64,000 bases of DNA from Rouxiella aceris (GTDB taxonomy: Bacteria > Pseudomonadota > Gammaproteobacteria > Enterobacterales > Enterobacteriaceae), in the NCBI RefSeq assembly GCF_012933545.1, contig NZ_JAADJU010000008.1, positions 124,001 to 188,000 of the forward strand, read 5' to 3'. Each line of letters starts with the position of its first letter. Positions within the stretch are counted from its first letter, which is position 1. Below, in pieces: positions 1 to 8,930 of the stretch. Both the position numbers and the translations under genes were made by a program. The notes under the pieces are model-generated. The model was not told the origin of the DNA. It searched no databases and saw only the letters and a program-made list of their open reading frames with translations.

Positions 1-368
1 TTTTCAAATACTGTCAGTGCTTCAAACACTGTCGGTTTCTGAAATTTGCGGCCAATGCCCGACTGGGCAATGCGTACCGGATCGAGACGTGTCAGATCGA
101 TGTTTTGATCGTAAAGCACCTGACCGGATTGCGGTCGGGTTTTGCCGGTGATCACATCCATTAGCGTGGTTTTCCCTGCGCCGTTGGGGCCGATCACGCA
201 GCGCAATTCGCCAACGCCAATGCGCAGCGAAAGGTCGGTCAGCGCCTTGAAGCCGTCGAAGCTGACGTTGATTTTTTCCAGCGATAAGATCGGGTCGGTC
301 TGTTCGCGGTGTTTATCGGCCGGCAGCGGCTGGGTAAACAGTTCGCCGGTGGTGGTCATGGCATTCAT
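1..368 (-). CDS. urtD: Urea ABC transporter ATPase UrtD (partial, C-terminus beyond window)
   Basis: One of the two cytoplasmic ATPases of the high-affinity urea importer UrtABCDE. About 122 N-terminal codons are present; the rest lies left of the window. The visible part starts MNAMTTTGEL and has a Walker A motif GPNGAGKTT followed by LMDVITGKTRPQSG, as in LivG-type ATPases that serve LivH/LivM-like permeases. The start at 368 shares one base with the urtC stop (TGATG), so translation is probably coupled. A second in-frame ATG lies three codons later (359). The assignment as UrtD rather than a generic LivG rests on its position straight after urtC. urtE would be expected next, outside the window. 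Confidence 0.93.
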   Translation of the reverse strand, partial: MNAMTTTGELFTQPLPADKHREQTDPILSLEKINVSFDGFKALTDLSLRIGVGELRCVIGPNGAGKTTLMDVITGKTRPQSGQVLYDQNIDLTRLDPVRIAQSGIGRKFQKPTVFEALTVFE

Positions 369-1441
369 CAGGATCTCCTTTTGCGCAGCAGGCCAATAAC
401 GCCCTCGGGCAGAAACAGGGTGACGATAATAAACATGCCGCCGAGGATAAACTGCCAATACTCGGGGATGGCCATGGTAAACCAGCTTTTTGCGCCATTG
501 ACGATACCGGCACCGAGGATCGGTCCAATCAGCGTGCCGCGTCCGCCCAGCGCCACCCAAATCGCCGCCTCGATGGAGTTGGTTGGCGACATTTCGCTGG
601 GGTTGATAATCCCTACCTGCGGCACATACAGCGCGCCGGCCAGCCCGCAGATCATGGCCGACAGTGTCCAGACAAAAAGTTTAAATCCCTTGGGATCGTA
701 GCCACAGAAAATCAGGCGGTTTTCCGCATCCCTTACCGCAGTCAACACCCGACCATATTTACTGCGCGCCAGGGCAAATCCCACGGCCAGGCTGGCGACC
801 AGCAGCAATACCGTAGTGATAAACAAGCCGACGCGGGTCGAGGTAGCGGTGACCTGAAAGCCGAGCAGGGTAGTAAAACCGGTAAAACCATTGTTGCCGC
901 CAAAGCCGGTTTCATTACGGAAAAACAGCAGCATCCCGGCGTAGGTCAGCGCCTGGGTCATAATTGAAAAATAGACGCCTTTGATTTTTGAGCGGAAGGC
1001 AAAATAGCCAAAAACAAAGGCCAGTACGCCAGGCACCAACACGATCAGGCACAGCGCCCAGGCAAAATGCTGGGTCCCGGCCCAGAACCACGGCAGCTGG
1101 TTCCAGGATAAAAAAGACATAAACTCTGGCAGCCCGTTGCCCGCAGCCTGGCGCATCAGGTACATGCCCATGGCATAGCCGCCGAGCGCAAAGAACAGGC
1201 CATGGCCGAGGGACAACAGTCCGGCATAGCCCCACACCAGATCCAGCGCGATCGCCACGATCGCATAACAGAGGATCTTGCCGACCAACGTCAGAGTATA
1301 AGTTGAGATCGCCAGCGGGTTAGTCTGCGGCAGCAGCGCCAGAAACGGCATAATCAGCAGCAGTACCAGCACCACGGCACCCAGGGTTATCGCCACGCGA
1401 GGCGCTTTTTGTACCGCACTTAAGGTTAAGGGTTGCGTCAT
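368..1441 (-). CDS. urtC: Urea ABC transporter permease UrtC
   Basis: Inner-membrane permease of the urea importer, LivM type, 357 residues, the usual length for UrtC. The protein is almost entirely hydrophobic, with about ten predicted membrane segments. It carries the conserved cytoplasmic stretch GRVLTAVRDAENR that contacts the ATPases, and the family-typical GYAGLLSLGHGLFFALGGY near residue 70. It ends in a basic RKRRS tail. The start overlaps the urtB stop by one base (1441), and its own stop overlaps the urtD start, so urtB, urtC and urtD are a tightly coupled block. Confidence 0.95.
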   Translation of the reverse strand: MTQPLTLSAVQKAPRVAITLGAVVLVLLLIMPFLALLPQTNPLAISTYTLTLVGKILCYAIVAIALDLVWGYAGLLSLGHGLFFALGGYAMGMYLMRQAAGNGLPEFMSFLSWNQLPWFWAGTQHFAWALCLIVLVPGVLAFVFGYFAFRSKIKGVYFSIMTQALTYAGMLLFFRNETGFGGNNGFTGFTTLLGFQVTATSTRVGLFITTVLLLVASLAVGFALARSKYGRVLTAVRDAENRLIFCGYDPKGFKLFVWTLSAMICGLAGALYVPQVGIINPSEMSPTNSIEAAIWVALGGRGTLIGPILGAGIVNGAKSWFTMAIPEYWQFILGGMFIIVTLFLPEGVIGLLRKRRS

Positions 1442-3057
1442 CAGTCAATCACCCGGCCTTTAAAGGCAAAGAGTCCCTGCGGACGTTTTTGGATAAACAG
1501 GATAATCAGCGCCAGGATAAGGATTTTGCCCAATACGGCACCGATTTCCGGTTCGAGGATTTTATTGACGATACCCAGGCCAAAGGCGGCCACCACCGTA
1601 CCGGCCAACTGACCGACACCGCCAAGCACCACCACCAGAAAGGAGTCGATAATATAGCCCTGGCCAAGCTCCGGGCCGACATTGCTTAGCTGCGAGAGTG
1701 CCACGCCGCCCAGCCCGGCAATACCGGAGCCAAGACCAAAGGCCAGCATATCTACGCGGCCGGTGGGTACGCCACAGCATGCCGCCATGGCGCGGTTTTG
1801 CGTGACGGCGCGGACGTTCATGCCAAGACGGGTTTTGTTAAGCAGCAGCCAGGTCAGCGCCAGCACCAGCAGCACAAAAATAATCACCGCAATGCGGTTA
1901 TACGGCAGCACCAGGTTGGGCAGCAATTGAATACCGCCGGACAGCCAGCCTGGGTTGGCTACCTCGACGTTTTGCGCGCCAAACAGCACCCGGACTCCCT
2001 GGATCAGGATCAGGCTAATCCCCCAGGTGGCTAGCAGGGTTTCCAGTGGGCGACCGTATAGATGACGGATCACCGTGCGTTCCAGCAACATGCCGATGCC
2101 GGCAGTGATAAAGAATGCCACCGGCAGGGCAATCAGCGGATAGAGGGCCAGCCAGCCTGGCGCATAGTGCTGCAACAGCGACTGCACCATATAGGTGGAA
2201 TAGGAGCCGAGCATCAGCATTTCGCCGTGGGCCATATTGATCACCCCGAGCAGACCGTAGGTGATCGCCAGTCCCAGCGCTGCCAGCAGTAAAATGGAAC
2301 CCAATGACAGCCCGGTAAAGGCCTGACCGAGCAAGTCACCGATCAGCAGACGATGTTGCACCGCTTTCAGGCTGGCCAGCGCCGCGCTGCGCACCCTGGC
2401 ATCGGTTTCGACTTTCTCATCGGTTAGCGGCTGTAAATGGCCCTGGGTATCCGGGTCGGACGAAGAGCCGAGCAGTTCTACCGCTTGCAGCCGTACGCGG
2501 GGATCGGCATCGCTCAGTTGCAGATTGGCGAGGGCGATGCTTAAGGCTTCATGCACCACGCTGTCTTTTTCCTGCGCCAGCCGCCGGGTAAGCAGCGGCA
2601 ACTGATCGGCCTGGGCTTCGCGTTGCAGCGATTTTGCCGCCTGCAAGCGTACGCTGCTGTCCTGGCTGACCAGACGATGAATGGACAGGGCATTGGCAAT
2701 CAGATTTCTCAGTCGGTTGTTCAACCAGACTTTTTGCGTCTCGCCCTGCGGCGTGGCGTTCCCTTCCAGCGGGCTAAGGGTTTCGCCCTGTTTGATAAAG
2801 GCGTGATGCGCCTGATCAATGACGACATTTTCCTGCTTTAGTGCCTCTAACAGCGGTAAACGCTCTGGCTGCGGGTCGGTGGCCCACTGCTGCAGTAAGG
2901 TGGCCTGGTCGGCACGGCTGGCTGCGGCAAAATCATCAGCAGGACCGGCCTTGGCCCACAGCGGCAGGCAACAAAGCAGGAAAGTGAGGGTTCGCAAAGC
3001 TGGCGACACACGCCATGGCAAACCGGATAAGCGTAAGCATTTCATCATAGTCATCAT
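1441..3057 (-). CDS. urtB: Urea ABC transporter permease UrtB with N-terminal repeat domain
   Basis: Inner-membrane permease of the urea importer, LivH type, 538 residues. The C-terminal ~300 residues are the permease, with the conserved GVINMAHGEMLMLG motif near residue 270. The first ~235 residues are a signal-like segment followed by an extracytoplasmic helical repeat region (VRLQAVELLGSSSD, VRSAALASLKAV) that looks HEAT-like. This extension is typical of UrtB and separates it from LivH. Four ATG codons lie in the first five codons (MMTMMK) and no strong ribosome site is visible, so the exact start is uncertain by a few codons. About 100 bases separate it from urtA. Confidence 0.94.
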   Translation of the reverse strand: MMTMMKCLRLSGLPWRVSPALRTLTFLLCCLPLWAKAGPADDFAAASRADQATLLQQWATDPQPERLPLLEALKQENVVIDQAHHAFIKQGETLSPLEGNATPQGETQKVWLNNRLRNLIANALSIHRLVSQDSSVRLQAAKSLQREAQADQLPLLTRRLAQEKDSVVHEALSIALANLQLSDADPRVRLQAVELLGSSSDPDTQGHLQPLTDEKVETDARVRSAALASLKAVQHRLLIGDLLGQAFTGLSLGSILLLAALGLAITYGLLGVINMAHGEMLMLGSYSTYMVQSLLQHYAPGWLALYPLIALPVAFFITAGIGMLLERTVIRHLYGRPLETLLATWGISLILIQGVRVLFGAQNVEVANPGWLSGGIQLLPNLVLPYNRIAVIIFVLLVLALTWLLLNKTRLGMNVRAVTQNRAMAACCGVPTGRVDMLAFGLGSGIAGLGGVALSQLSNVGPELGQGYIIDSFLVVVLGGVGQLAGTVVAAFGLGIVNKILEPEIGAVLGKILILALIILFIQKRPQGLFAFKGRVID

Positions 3058-3160
3058 CGCTATTTACAATCACTGAGACGCTGAGGCCGCCAGGGCGAGC
3101 ACCCTGACGGCAGTCAGATTTATTGTTGACCAGATAACGCGGGACTGGTCAGCAATGGAT

Positions 3161-4429
3161 TTACTGCGCGCTTTTTACCGGATAGTCAGGTTTCTTGTCG
3201 TTGCCTGCGATATACGGACTCCACGGCTGAGCGCGGATAGGTTTATCGGTCTGCCAGACCACGTTGAACTGACCGTTAGACTGGATTTCGCCGATCATCA
3301 CCGGTTTGTGCAGGTGGTGGTTGGTGGCATCCATGGTCAGGGTATAACCATCAGGCGCTTTGTAGGTTTGACCGGCCATGGCGGCGCGGACTTTATCAAC
3401 GTCAGTGGTACCGGCTTTCTCTACCGCCTGCGCCCACATATGGATGCCGACATAGGTGGCTTCCATTGGGTCGTTGGTCACCGCGGTATTGGCGTTCGGC
3501 AGGTTGTGCGCCTTGGCATAGGCTTTCCATTGGCTGACAAAGGCTTTATTGGTTGGATTATCCACCGACTGGAAGTAGTTCCAGGCAGCCAGATCGCCTA
3601 CCAGCGGTTTGGTGTCAATGCCGCGCAACTCCTCTTCACCCACCGAGAAGGCCACGACCGGCACGTCGGTAGCTTTCACGCCCTGGTTGGCCAGCTCTTT
3701 GTAGAAGGGGACGTTGGAGTCACCGTTAATGGTGGATACCACCGCCGTTTTGCCTCCGGCAGAGAATTTTTTGATATTGGAAACAATGGTCTGATAGTCG
3801 CTATAGCCGAACGGGGTATAGACCTCTTCGATATCTTTATCCTGTACGCCCTTCGAATGCAGGAAGGCGCGCAGGATTTTGTTGGTGGTACGTGGATAAA
3901 CGTAGTCGGTGCCCAACAGGAAGAAGCGTTTGGCGCTGCCGCCGTCTTCGCTCATCAGATACTCCACCGCCGGGATCGCCTGCTGGTTAGGGGCTGCACC
4001 GGTATAGAAGACGTTAGGTGACATCTCTTCACCTTCATATTGCACCGGGTAGAACAGCAGACCGTTTAACTCTTCAAATACCGGCAGCACCGATTTGCGC
4101 GATACTGAGGTCCAGCAGCCAAAGACCACGGCCACTTTATCCTGCGTCAGCAATTGACGGGCTTTTTCGGCAAAAAGCGGCCAATTGGAGGCCGGGTCAA
4201 CCACCACCGGCTCCAGTTTTTTGCCCAACACCCCGCCTTTGGCATTGATTTCATCAATGGTCATCTGCGCCACGTCTTTCAACGGCGTTTCCGAAATGGC
4301 CATGGTGCCGGAAAGAGAATGCATAATGCCGACTTTAATGGTGTCGGCGGCCTGGGCCTGGAATGCCAGACCCATACTGACCACGGTCGCCGAAAGGGCA
4401 AAGGCTTTAATAAAGCTACGACGTTGCAT
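3161..4429 (-). CDS. urtA: Urea ABC transporter substrate-binding protein UrtA
   Basis: Periplasmic urea-binding protein of the UrtABCDE importer, 422 residues, type I (Leu/Ile/Val-like) binding fold. The chosen ATG at 4429 has AGGAG eight bases upstream. An upstream in-frame start at 4471 would add 14 unlikely residues. The N-terminus MQRRSFIKAFALS has a twin-arginine motif before a hydrophobic stretch and an AQA/A cleavage site near residue 27, suggesting Tat export. Family-typical stretches are VGIMHSLSGTMAISE, FGCWTSVSRKSVLP and LLFYPVQYEGEE. It follows the GntR gene by about 130 bases and precedes urtB, so it may have its own promoter as well as operon read-through. Confidence 0.95.
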   Translation of the reverse strand: MQRRSFIKAFALSATVVSMGLAFQAQAADTIKVGIMHSLSGTMAISETPLKDVAQMTIDEINAKGGVLGKKLEPVVVDPASNWPLFAEKARQLLTQDKVAVVFGCWTSVSRKSVLPVFEELNGLLFYPVQYEGEEMSPNVFYTGAAPNQQAIPAVEYLMSEDGGSAKRFFLLGTDYVYPRTTNKILRAFLHSKGVQDKDIEEVYTPFGYSDYQTIVSNIKKFSAGGKTAVVSTINGDSNVPFYKELANQGVKATDVPVVAFSVGEEELRGIDTKPLVGDLAAWNYFQSVDNPTNKAFVSQWKAYAKAHNLPNANTAVTNDPMEATYVGIHMWAQAVEKAGTTDVDKVRAAMAGQTYKAPDGYTLTMDATNHHLHKPVMIGEIQSNGQFNVVWQTDKPIRAQPWSPYIAGNDKKPDYPVKSAQ

Positions 4430-4555
4430 AGAGAAGCTCCTGTAATAAATAAAGGGCCCGTGATCTTTCAACGGGCTGAGACGTTGACCGTCTCGCTGCC
4501 GCCAAAATCTGTTGGGCGTGCTGTGTGTCGAATGTCGAAAAGCAGTTTAAAAAAG

Positions 4556-5275
4556 TCATAACGGGAGGCTGTCCCCGTCATTTTCAGGTCTCGCCTGGTG
4601 CAGCATATGCAGCGTAATTTTGCGCACTTCGGCTTTACTGACGGCAATGTGGTCTTGTAGTTGGCGTTGTGCCTCCTGGGTCTGGTTTTGCATAATGGCG
4701 AGCAAAATGCTCGCGTGTTCGTTATAGGTAGCATTGACGCGGGCGTCCTGTGTAAAGTCCAGCCGACGGATAATGCGGATCTTCTCCGTCAGTTCGCGAT
4801 GGATTTTGGCCATCTCGGCGTTACCGGCGGCGGCCACCAGCGTCATATGAAACTCTTCATCAAAGCGGGAAACGGTCTGTCCGTCCTCCAGCCGCGGTTG
4901 GTCGATCCAGAATGCCTTGAGAGTTTGCAAGGCATCGGCTGGGGGCGTCATGGCACACAGACGCTTGACCGCTTCCAGCTCGAGCACAATGCGCAGATCA
5001 TAGAGCTGCTCAAAGTAATCAAAATCAAAAGGGCGCACCTGCCAGCCGCTGCGGAAAAACACCTCCACGTAACCTTCGCGCTCCAGCCAAAATAGCGCCT
5101 GACGCACCGGTGTCCGGCTGACTTCCATGCGCTCGGCGATCTCATTTTCGCTAAAGCGGTCACCGGGTAGCAGGCGAAAGCTGAAAATATCGTCTTTCAG
5201 CTGCAGGTAAATCCGTTCTGCCAGCCCCTCGGGCCGGGTTTTATTGCGTCCGTTACGTGCGTCGGTAAGCTGCAT
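4556..5275 (-). CDS. GntR family (FCD-type) regulator of the urea operon
   Basis: Predicted transcription factor, 239 residues from the ATG at 5275 (MQLTDARNG). A longer frame to 5329 would overlap the urea carboxylase stop. The N-terminal winged helix (residues ~20-85) has the GntR signature LLPGDRFSENEIAERMEVSRTPVRQAL. The C-terminal ~140 residues are helical with the FCD-type ligand domain (LRIVLELEAVKRL, RFDEEFHMTLVAAAGN). It lies between the urea carboxylase and urtA genes on the same strand, so a role in controlling urea use is inferred from position; the effector is unknown. The stop is TGA after SLPL. Confidence 0.9.
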   Translation of the reverse strand: MQLTDARNGRNKTRPEGLAERIYLQLKDDIFSFRLLPGDRFSENEIAERMEVSRTPVRQALFWLEREGYVEVFFRSGWQVRPFDFDYFEQLYDLRIVLELEAVKRLCAMTPPADALQTLKAFWIDQPRLEDGQTVSRFDEEFHMTLVAAAGNAEMAKIHRELTEKIRIIRRLDFTQDARVNATYNEHASILLAIMQNQTQEAQRQLQDHIAVSKAEVRKITLHMLHQARPENDGDSLPL

Positions 5276-5288
5276 CAGTCGGTCCTTA

Positions 5289-8200
5289 TCACTCGCTATC
5301 CAGCCACAGCAGGGCATCACCGGGAGCAACCGGACGACCTTGCTGGCAGCTGATTTTCAGCACGGTACCCGCCTGCGGGGCGTTAACCGACAGCTCCATT
5401 TTCATGGCTTCCACGACGATCAACGGCTGACCCGCAGCCACCTGTTGGCCCGGCTCCACCAGAATTTTCCAGATATTGCCGTTTAGGTCGGCGCTGACCA
5501 GTTGCCCCGGCTGATCGTCGTCGTCGGCCTGTAGCGGTTCGGCGTCAACCGCTGCATCTTCTGCGGCACTCTCTTGTGCCTGCCAGTGCGCCACTTCGTG
5601 GTTGAATGCCGTCTGTTGACGTTGACGAAAATCGTCAATATCGCGGGCATTATCGGCAAGAAAACGGCTATATTCGGCAAAATCAAACTCTGCGTGCTCA
5701 ATGCGGATCTCGCCCCGGCCTTCGCGGAAAGCGTCGCGTTGCGCCTCCAGCTCGGCTTCGCTGACCTCATAGAAGCGCACCTGATCGAAAAAGTGCAGCA
5801 ACCAGGGTTCGCCCTGCGCAAACTGGGCATTTTTCAGGAATTTATTCCAGATCGGCAATGTACGGCCCACCAACTGATAGCCCCCCGGCGAGTCCATGCC
5901 GTAGATGCACATATACATGCCGCCAATGCCGACGGTGCCTTCGGCGGTATGGGTGCGCGCCGGACTGTATTTGGAACTCAGCAGGCGGTGACGCGGATCG
6001 ATGGGCACGGCGCAGGGGGCGCCGAGATAGACATCACCCAGACCAAGGATTAAATAGCTGGCATTGAAGATGATCGCTTTCACTTCTTCACGGGTCGCCA
6101 GGCCGTTGGTGCGCTGGATAAAATCGACGTTGTTGGGCAGCCAGGGAGCATCGGCCCGGACGGTTTGCTGGTAGCGTTCTACGGCACCGAGGGTAGCGCT
6201 GTCTTCAAACGCCATCGGCATATGGACAATACGCGTTGGGATCTTCAACTGGCTGACATCTGCCAGTCCCTGTTCCAGCGTCAGCAGATGGTTGAGTAAC
6301 GTGGATTGCTGTAGCACGCGGCTGTCATAACGTACTTGCAGTGAACGTACTCCCGGCGACAATTCTTCAATTCCCGGCTCGGCGGCGTCACGAATCGCCT
6401 TCATCAGCAGGTAAATACGCAGGCGCAGCGCCAAATCCAGCACGTTATCGCCATATTCAATCAGCACATAACCGTCACCCGCCTGGCGATAGACCACCGC
6501 CGGGCGTGCTTCTGTGGCATCGAGTTGTGCCAGGATCGCCGCCGAGGCGGTCGTGGTCGGCAGCAAGGAAGGCACCGGCAGCGCCATGGCTTCGATGGGC
6601 ATTAACGAATCGATAGTGCCTTGCTGCGCCATTTCCAGCGCCTGGGCCTGCTCAAAACTGATTGGGTGGAAACGAATGCGATCGCCGGGTTTGACCTGAC
6701 CGACTTTCCACAGCTCGGCTTTGGCAATGGTTACCGGGCAGACAAAGCCGCCGAGGCTCGGTCCGTCGCGGGTTAAAATCACCGGAAAGTCGCCGGTAAA
6801 GTTGATGGCACCGATGGCATATTCGCAGTCGTGCACGTTAGAGGGGTGTAAACCGGCTTCGCCGCCATCTTTACGTGCCCACAGCGGTTTGGGACCGGTC
6901 AGGCGCACACCGAGACGGTTGGAGTTGTAGTGCACCTGCCACTCGGCGGCAAAGAAGGCGTCAATGGATCCCTCGGTGAAAAAGTCTGGCGCACCGTGTG
7001 GCCCGTAGAGCACGCCAATGTCCCAGCTATCGCCGTAGGCTGGCACGATATGGGCAGCGGCGGCCTGCGGCAGATCCACCGGGGCCGGGGTAGTGCAGGC
7101 GGCCAGTTCAGGCTGTGACAGGCTAAGCATATCCGCTACGCGCAGGGTGCGGCCGGCGTGGCCGCCAAACTGACCGAGGGCAAAGGTCGAACGGCTGCCG
7201 AGATAGACCGGCACGTCAAAGCCGTTGCGCACCGCCAGATAGGTGCGGCAACCGGCGGTGGCGCGACCCAGCGTCAGTACCTGCCCGGCCTTGACCTCAA
7301 TCGGTTGCCAATAAGCCAACTGCTGGCCGTCGAGATCTGCCGGGCAGTTGGCCCCGGTCAGCGCAATGGTGGCATCACTGTGGAAACGCAGTGTCGGGCC
7401 TTGCAGGGTAAATTCCAGCCCTGCAGCATCCAGATGATTACCGACAATGCGGTTAGCCAGCCGGAAGGCAAAATCGTCCATCGGGCCGGAAGGAGGAACG
7501 CCGATATCCCAATAGCCAAGGCGGCCAGGGTAATCCTGAATGCTGCTGTAGGTGCCGGGAGCGATCACTTCCACAACATGTGGCGCGTAGACAAAGCTGT
7601 CGAGCATACGGGTCCACATTTCGCCCTGGTGGAACAGCGGCGTCGCCACTACCTGGCGCAGATAATCAATATTGCTGGCAATGCCGTGCAAACGGGTGGC
7701 GGCCAGTGCCTGCGACATTTTCGCCAGCGCCTGCTCACGGGTATCGGCGTGCACAATCAGTTTGGCGATCATCGGATCATAAAAGGCTGAAACTTCACTG
7801 CCGGTGGAGACCCAGCCGTCAACGCGCACATCGTCCGGGAAGAACACTTCGGTTAATACGCCGGGGCTGGGCTGAAAGTTTTTCAGCGGGTCTTCGGCAT
7901 AAATACGTACTTCGATAGCGGCACCATGGGGAGCCTGCTGCATACGTGGCCAGTCCAGGGGCTCCCCGGCGGCAACGCGCAACATGCATTCGATCAAATC
8001 CAGGCCGGTGACCATCTCGGTTACCGGATGCTCGACCTGCAAGCGGGTGTTGACCTCTAAAAAGTAGAACTCGTCGCGGGTGGCATCGTAAATAAACTCT
8101 ACGGTGCCAGCGCTGCGATAGCTGACCGACTCTCCGAGCTGTACCGCGGCCAGATGCAGCGCGGCGCGGGTGGATGCTGGCAGATTCGGTGCCGGAGTTT

Positions 8201-8918
8201 CTTCGACCACTTTCTGGTTGCGGCGCTGCAGCGAGCAGTCGCGCTCACCGAGTGCCACTACGCGGCCCTGGCCGTCGCCAAAAATCTGGACTTCGACATG
8301 ACGGGCGCGATCGATAAATCGCTCAATAAACACCCCTGCATCGCGAAAGAAATGTTCACCGAGACGTTTCACGCTGTCCCAGGCATTACGCAGCGCCGTT
8401 TCGTCATCACAGCGCGTCAGACCAATACCGCCGCCGCCGGCAGTACTTTTCAGCATAATCGGATAACCGATATCTTCAGCGGCGCTTACCGCCTCTTCCA
8501 GGCTGGCGAGCAGACCGGTTCCCGGCGTCATGGGGACACTGGCGGCGGCGGCCAGTTCACGGGCGCGGTGCTTGAGTCCAAATTCACGGATTTGCAGGGC
8601 AGAAGGACCGATAAAAGCAATGCCTGCCGCCTCGCAGGCGTCGGCAAACTCCGCGCTTTCGGAGAGAAAACCGTAGCCGGGATAGATGGCCTGCGCCCCG
8701 GTTTCCGCTGCGGCAGCGAGAATTTTATCAATCAACAGGTAGCTGTCACTGGCTTTTTCACCGCCCAGTGCCACGGCGATATCCGCATCCTTGACATGGG
8801 GCGCATTGCGATCGGCGTCGGAATAAACCGCTACGCTGGTGACGCCAAGGCGTTTCAGAGTGCGGATAGCCCGGCAGGCAATTTCACCCCGGTTGGCAAT
8901 CAGGACGGTAGTAAACAT
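5289..8918 (-). CDS. uca: Biotin-dependent urea carboxylase
   Basis: Catalyses ATP-dependent carboxylation of urea to allophanate (EC 6.3.4.6), the first step of the urease-independent urea amidolyase route; 1209 residues, the usual size of a stand-alone urea carboxylase. Residues 1-450 are a biotin carboxylase (IANRGEIACRAIRTLKRLG, glycine-rich STAGGGGIGL, EVNTRLQVEHPVTE). Residues ~455-1100 are the carboxyltransferase part, related to KipA/KipI-like proteins (YPGRLGYWDIGVPPSGPMDD, GPSLGGFVCP). The C-terminus is a biotinyl domain with the lysine in EAMKM at about residue 1173. Unlike yeast Dur1,2, the allophanate hydrolase is a separate gene, 12 bases upstream in the same operon. Confidence 0.96.
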   Translation of the reverse strand: MFTTVLIANRGEIACRAIRTLKRLGVTSVAVYSDADRNAPHVKDADIAVALGGEKASDSYLLIDKILAAAAETGAQAIYPGYGFLSESAEFADACEAAGIAFIGPSALQIREFGLKHRARELAAAASVPMTPGTGLLASLEEAVSAAEDIGYPIMLKSTAGGGGIGLTRCDDETALRNAWDSVKRLGEHFFRDAGVFIERFIDRARHVEVQIFGDGQGRVVALGERDCSLQRRNQKVVEETPAPNLPASTRAALHLAAVQLGESVSYRSAGTVEFIYDATRDEFYFLEVNTRLQVEHPVTEMVTGLDLIECMLRVAAGEPLDWPRMQQAPHGAAIEVRIYAEDPLKNFQPSPGVLTEVFFPDDVRVDGWVSTGSEVSAFYDPMIAKLIVHADTREQALAKMSQALAATRLHGIASNIDYLRQVVATPLFHQGEMWTRMLDSFVYAPHVVEVIAPGTYSSIQDYPGRLGYWDIGVPPSGPMDDFAFRLANRIVGNHLDAAGLEFTLQGPTLRFHSDATIALTGANCPADLDGQQLAYWQPIEVKAGQVLTLGRATAGCRTYLAVRNGFDVPVYLGSRSTFALGQFGGHAGRTLRVADMLSLSQPELAACTTPAPVDLPQAAAAHIVPAYGDSWDIGVLYGPHGAPDFFTEGSIDAFFAAEWQVHYNSNRLGVRLTGPKPLWARKDGGEAGLHPSNVHDCEYAIGAINFTGDFPVILTRDGPSLGGFVCPVTIAKAELWKVGQVKPGDRIRFHPISFEQAQALEMAQQGTIDSLMPIEAMALPVPSLLPTTTASAAILAQLDATEARPAVVYRQAGDGYVLIEYGDNVLDLALRLRIYLLMKAIRDAAEPGIEELSPGVRSLQVRYDSRVLQQSTLLNHLLTLEQGLADVSQLKIPTRIVHMPMAFEDSATLGAVERYQQTVRADAPWLPNNVDFIQRTNGLATREEVKAIIFNASYLILGLGDVYLGAPCAVPIDPRHRLLSSKYSPARTHTAEGTVGIGGMYMCIYGMDSPGGYQLVGRTLPIWNKFLKNAQFAQGEPWLLHFFDQVRFYEVSEAELEAQRDAFREGRGEIRIEHAEFDFAEYSRFLADNARDIDDFRQRQQTAFNHEVAHWQAQESAAEDAAVDAEPLQADDDDQPGQLVSADLNGNIWKILVEPGQQVAAGQPLIVVEAMKMELSVNAPQAGTVLKISCQQGRPVAPGDALLWLDSE

Positions 8919-8930
8919 AAACGTGGCTCC

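Noticed and set aside
3155..4021. 288-codon open frame antisense to urtA
   Set aside because: Shadow frame of the well-supported urtA gene in GC-rich codon positions; no domain resemblance.
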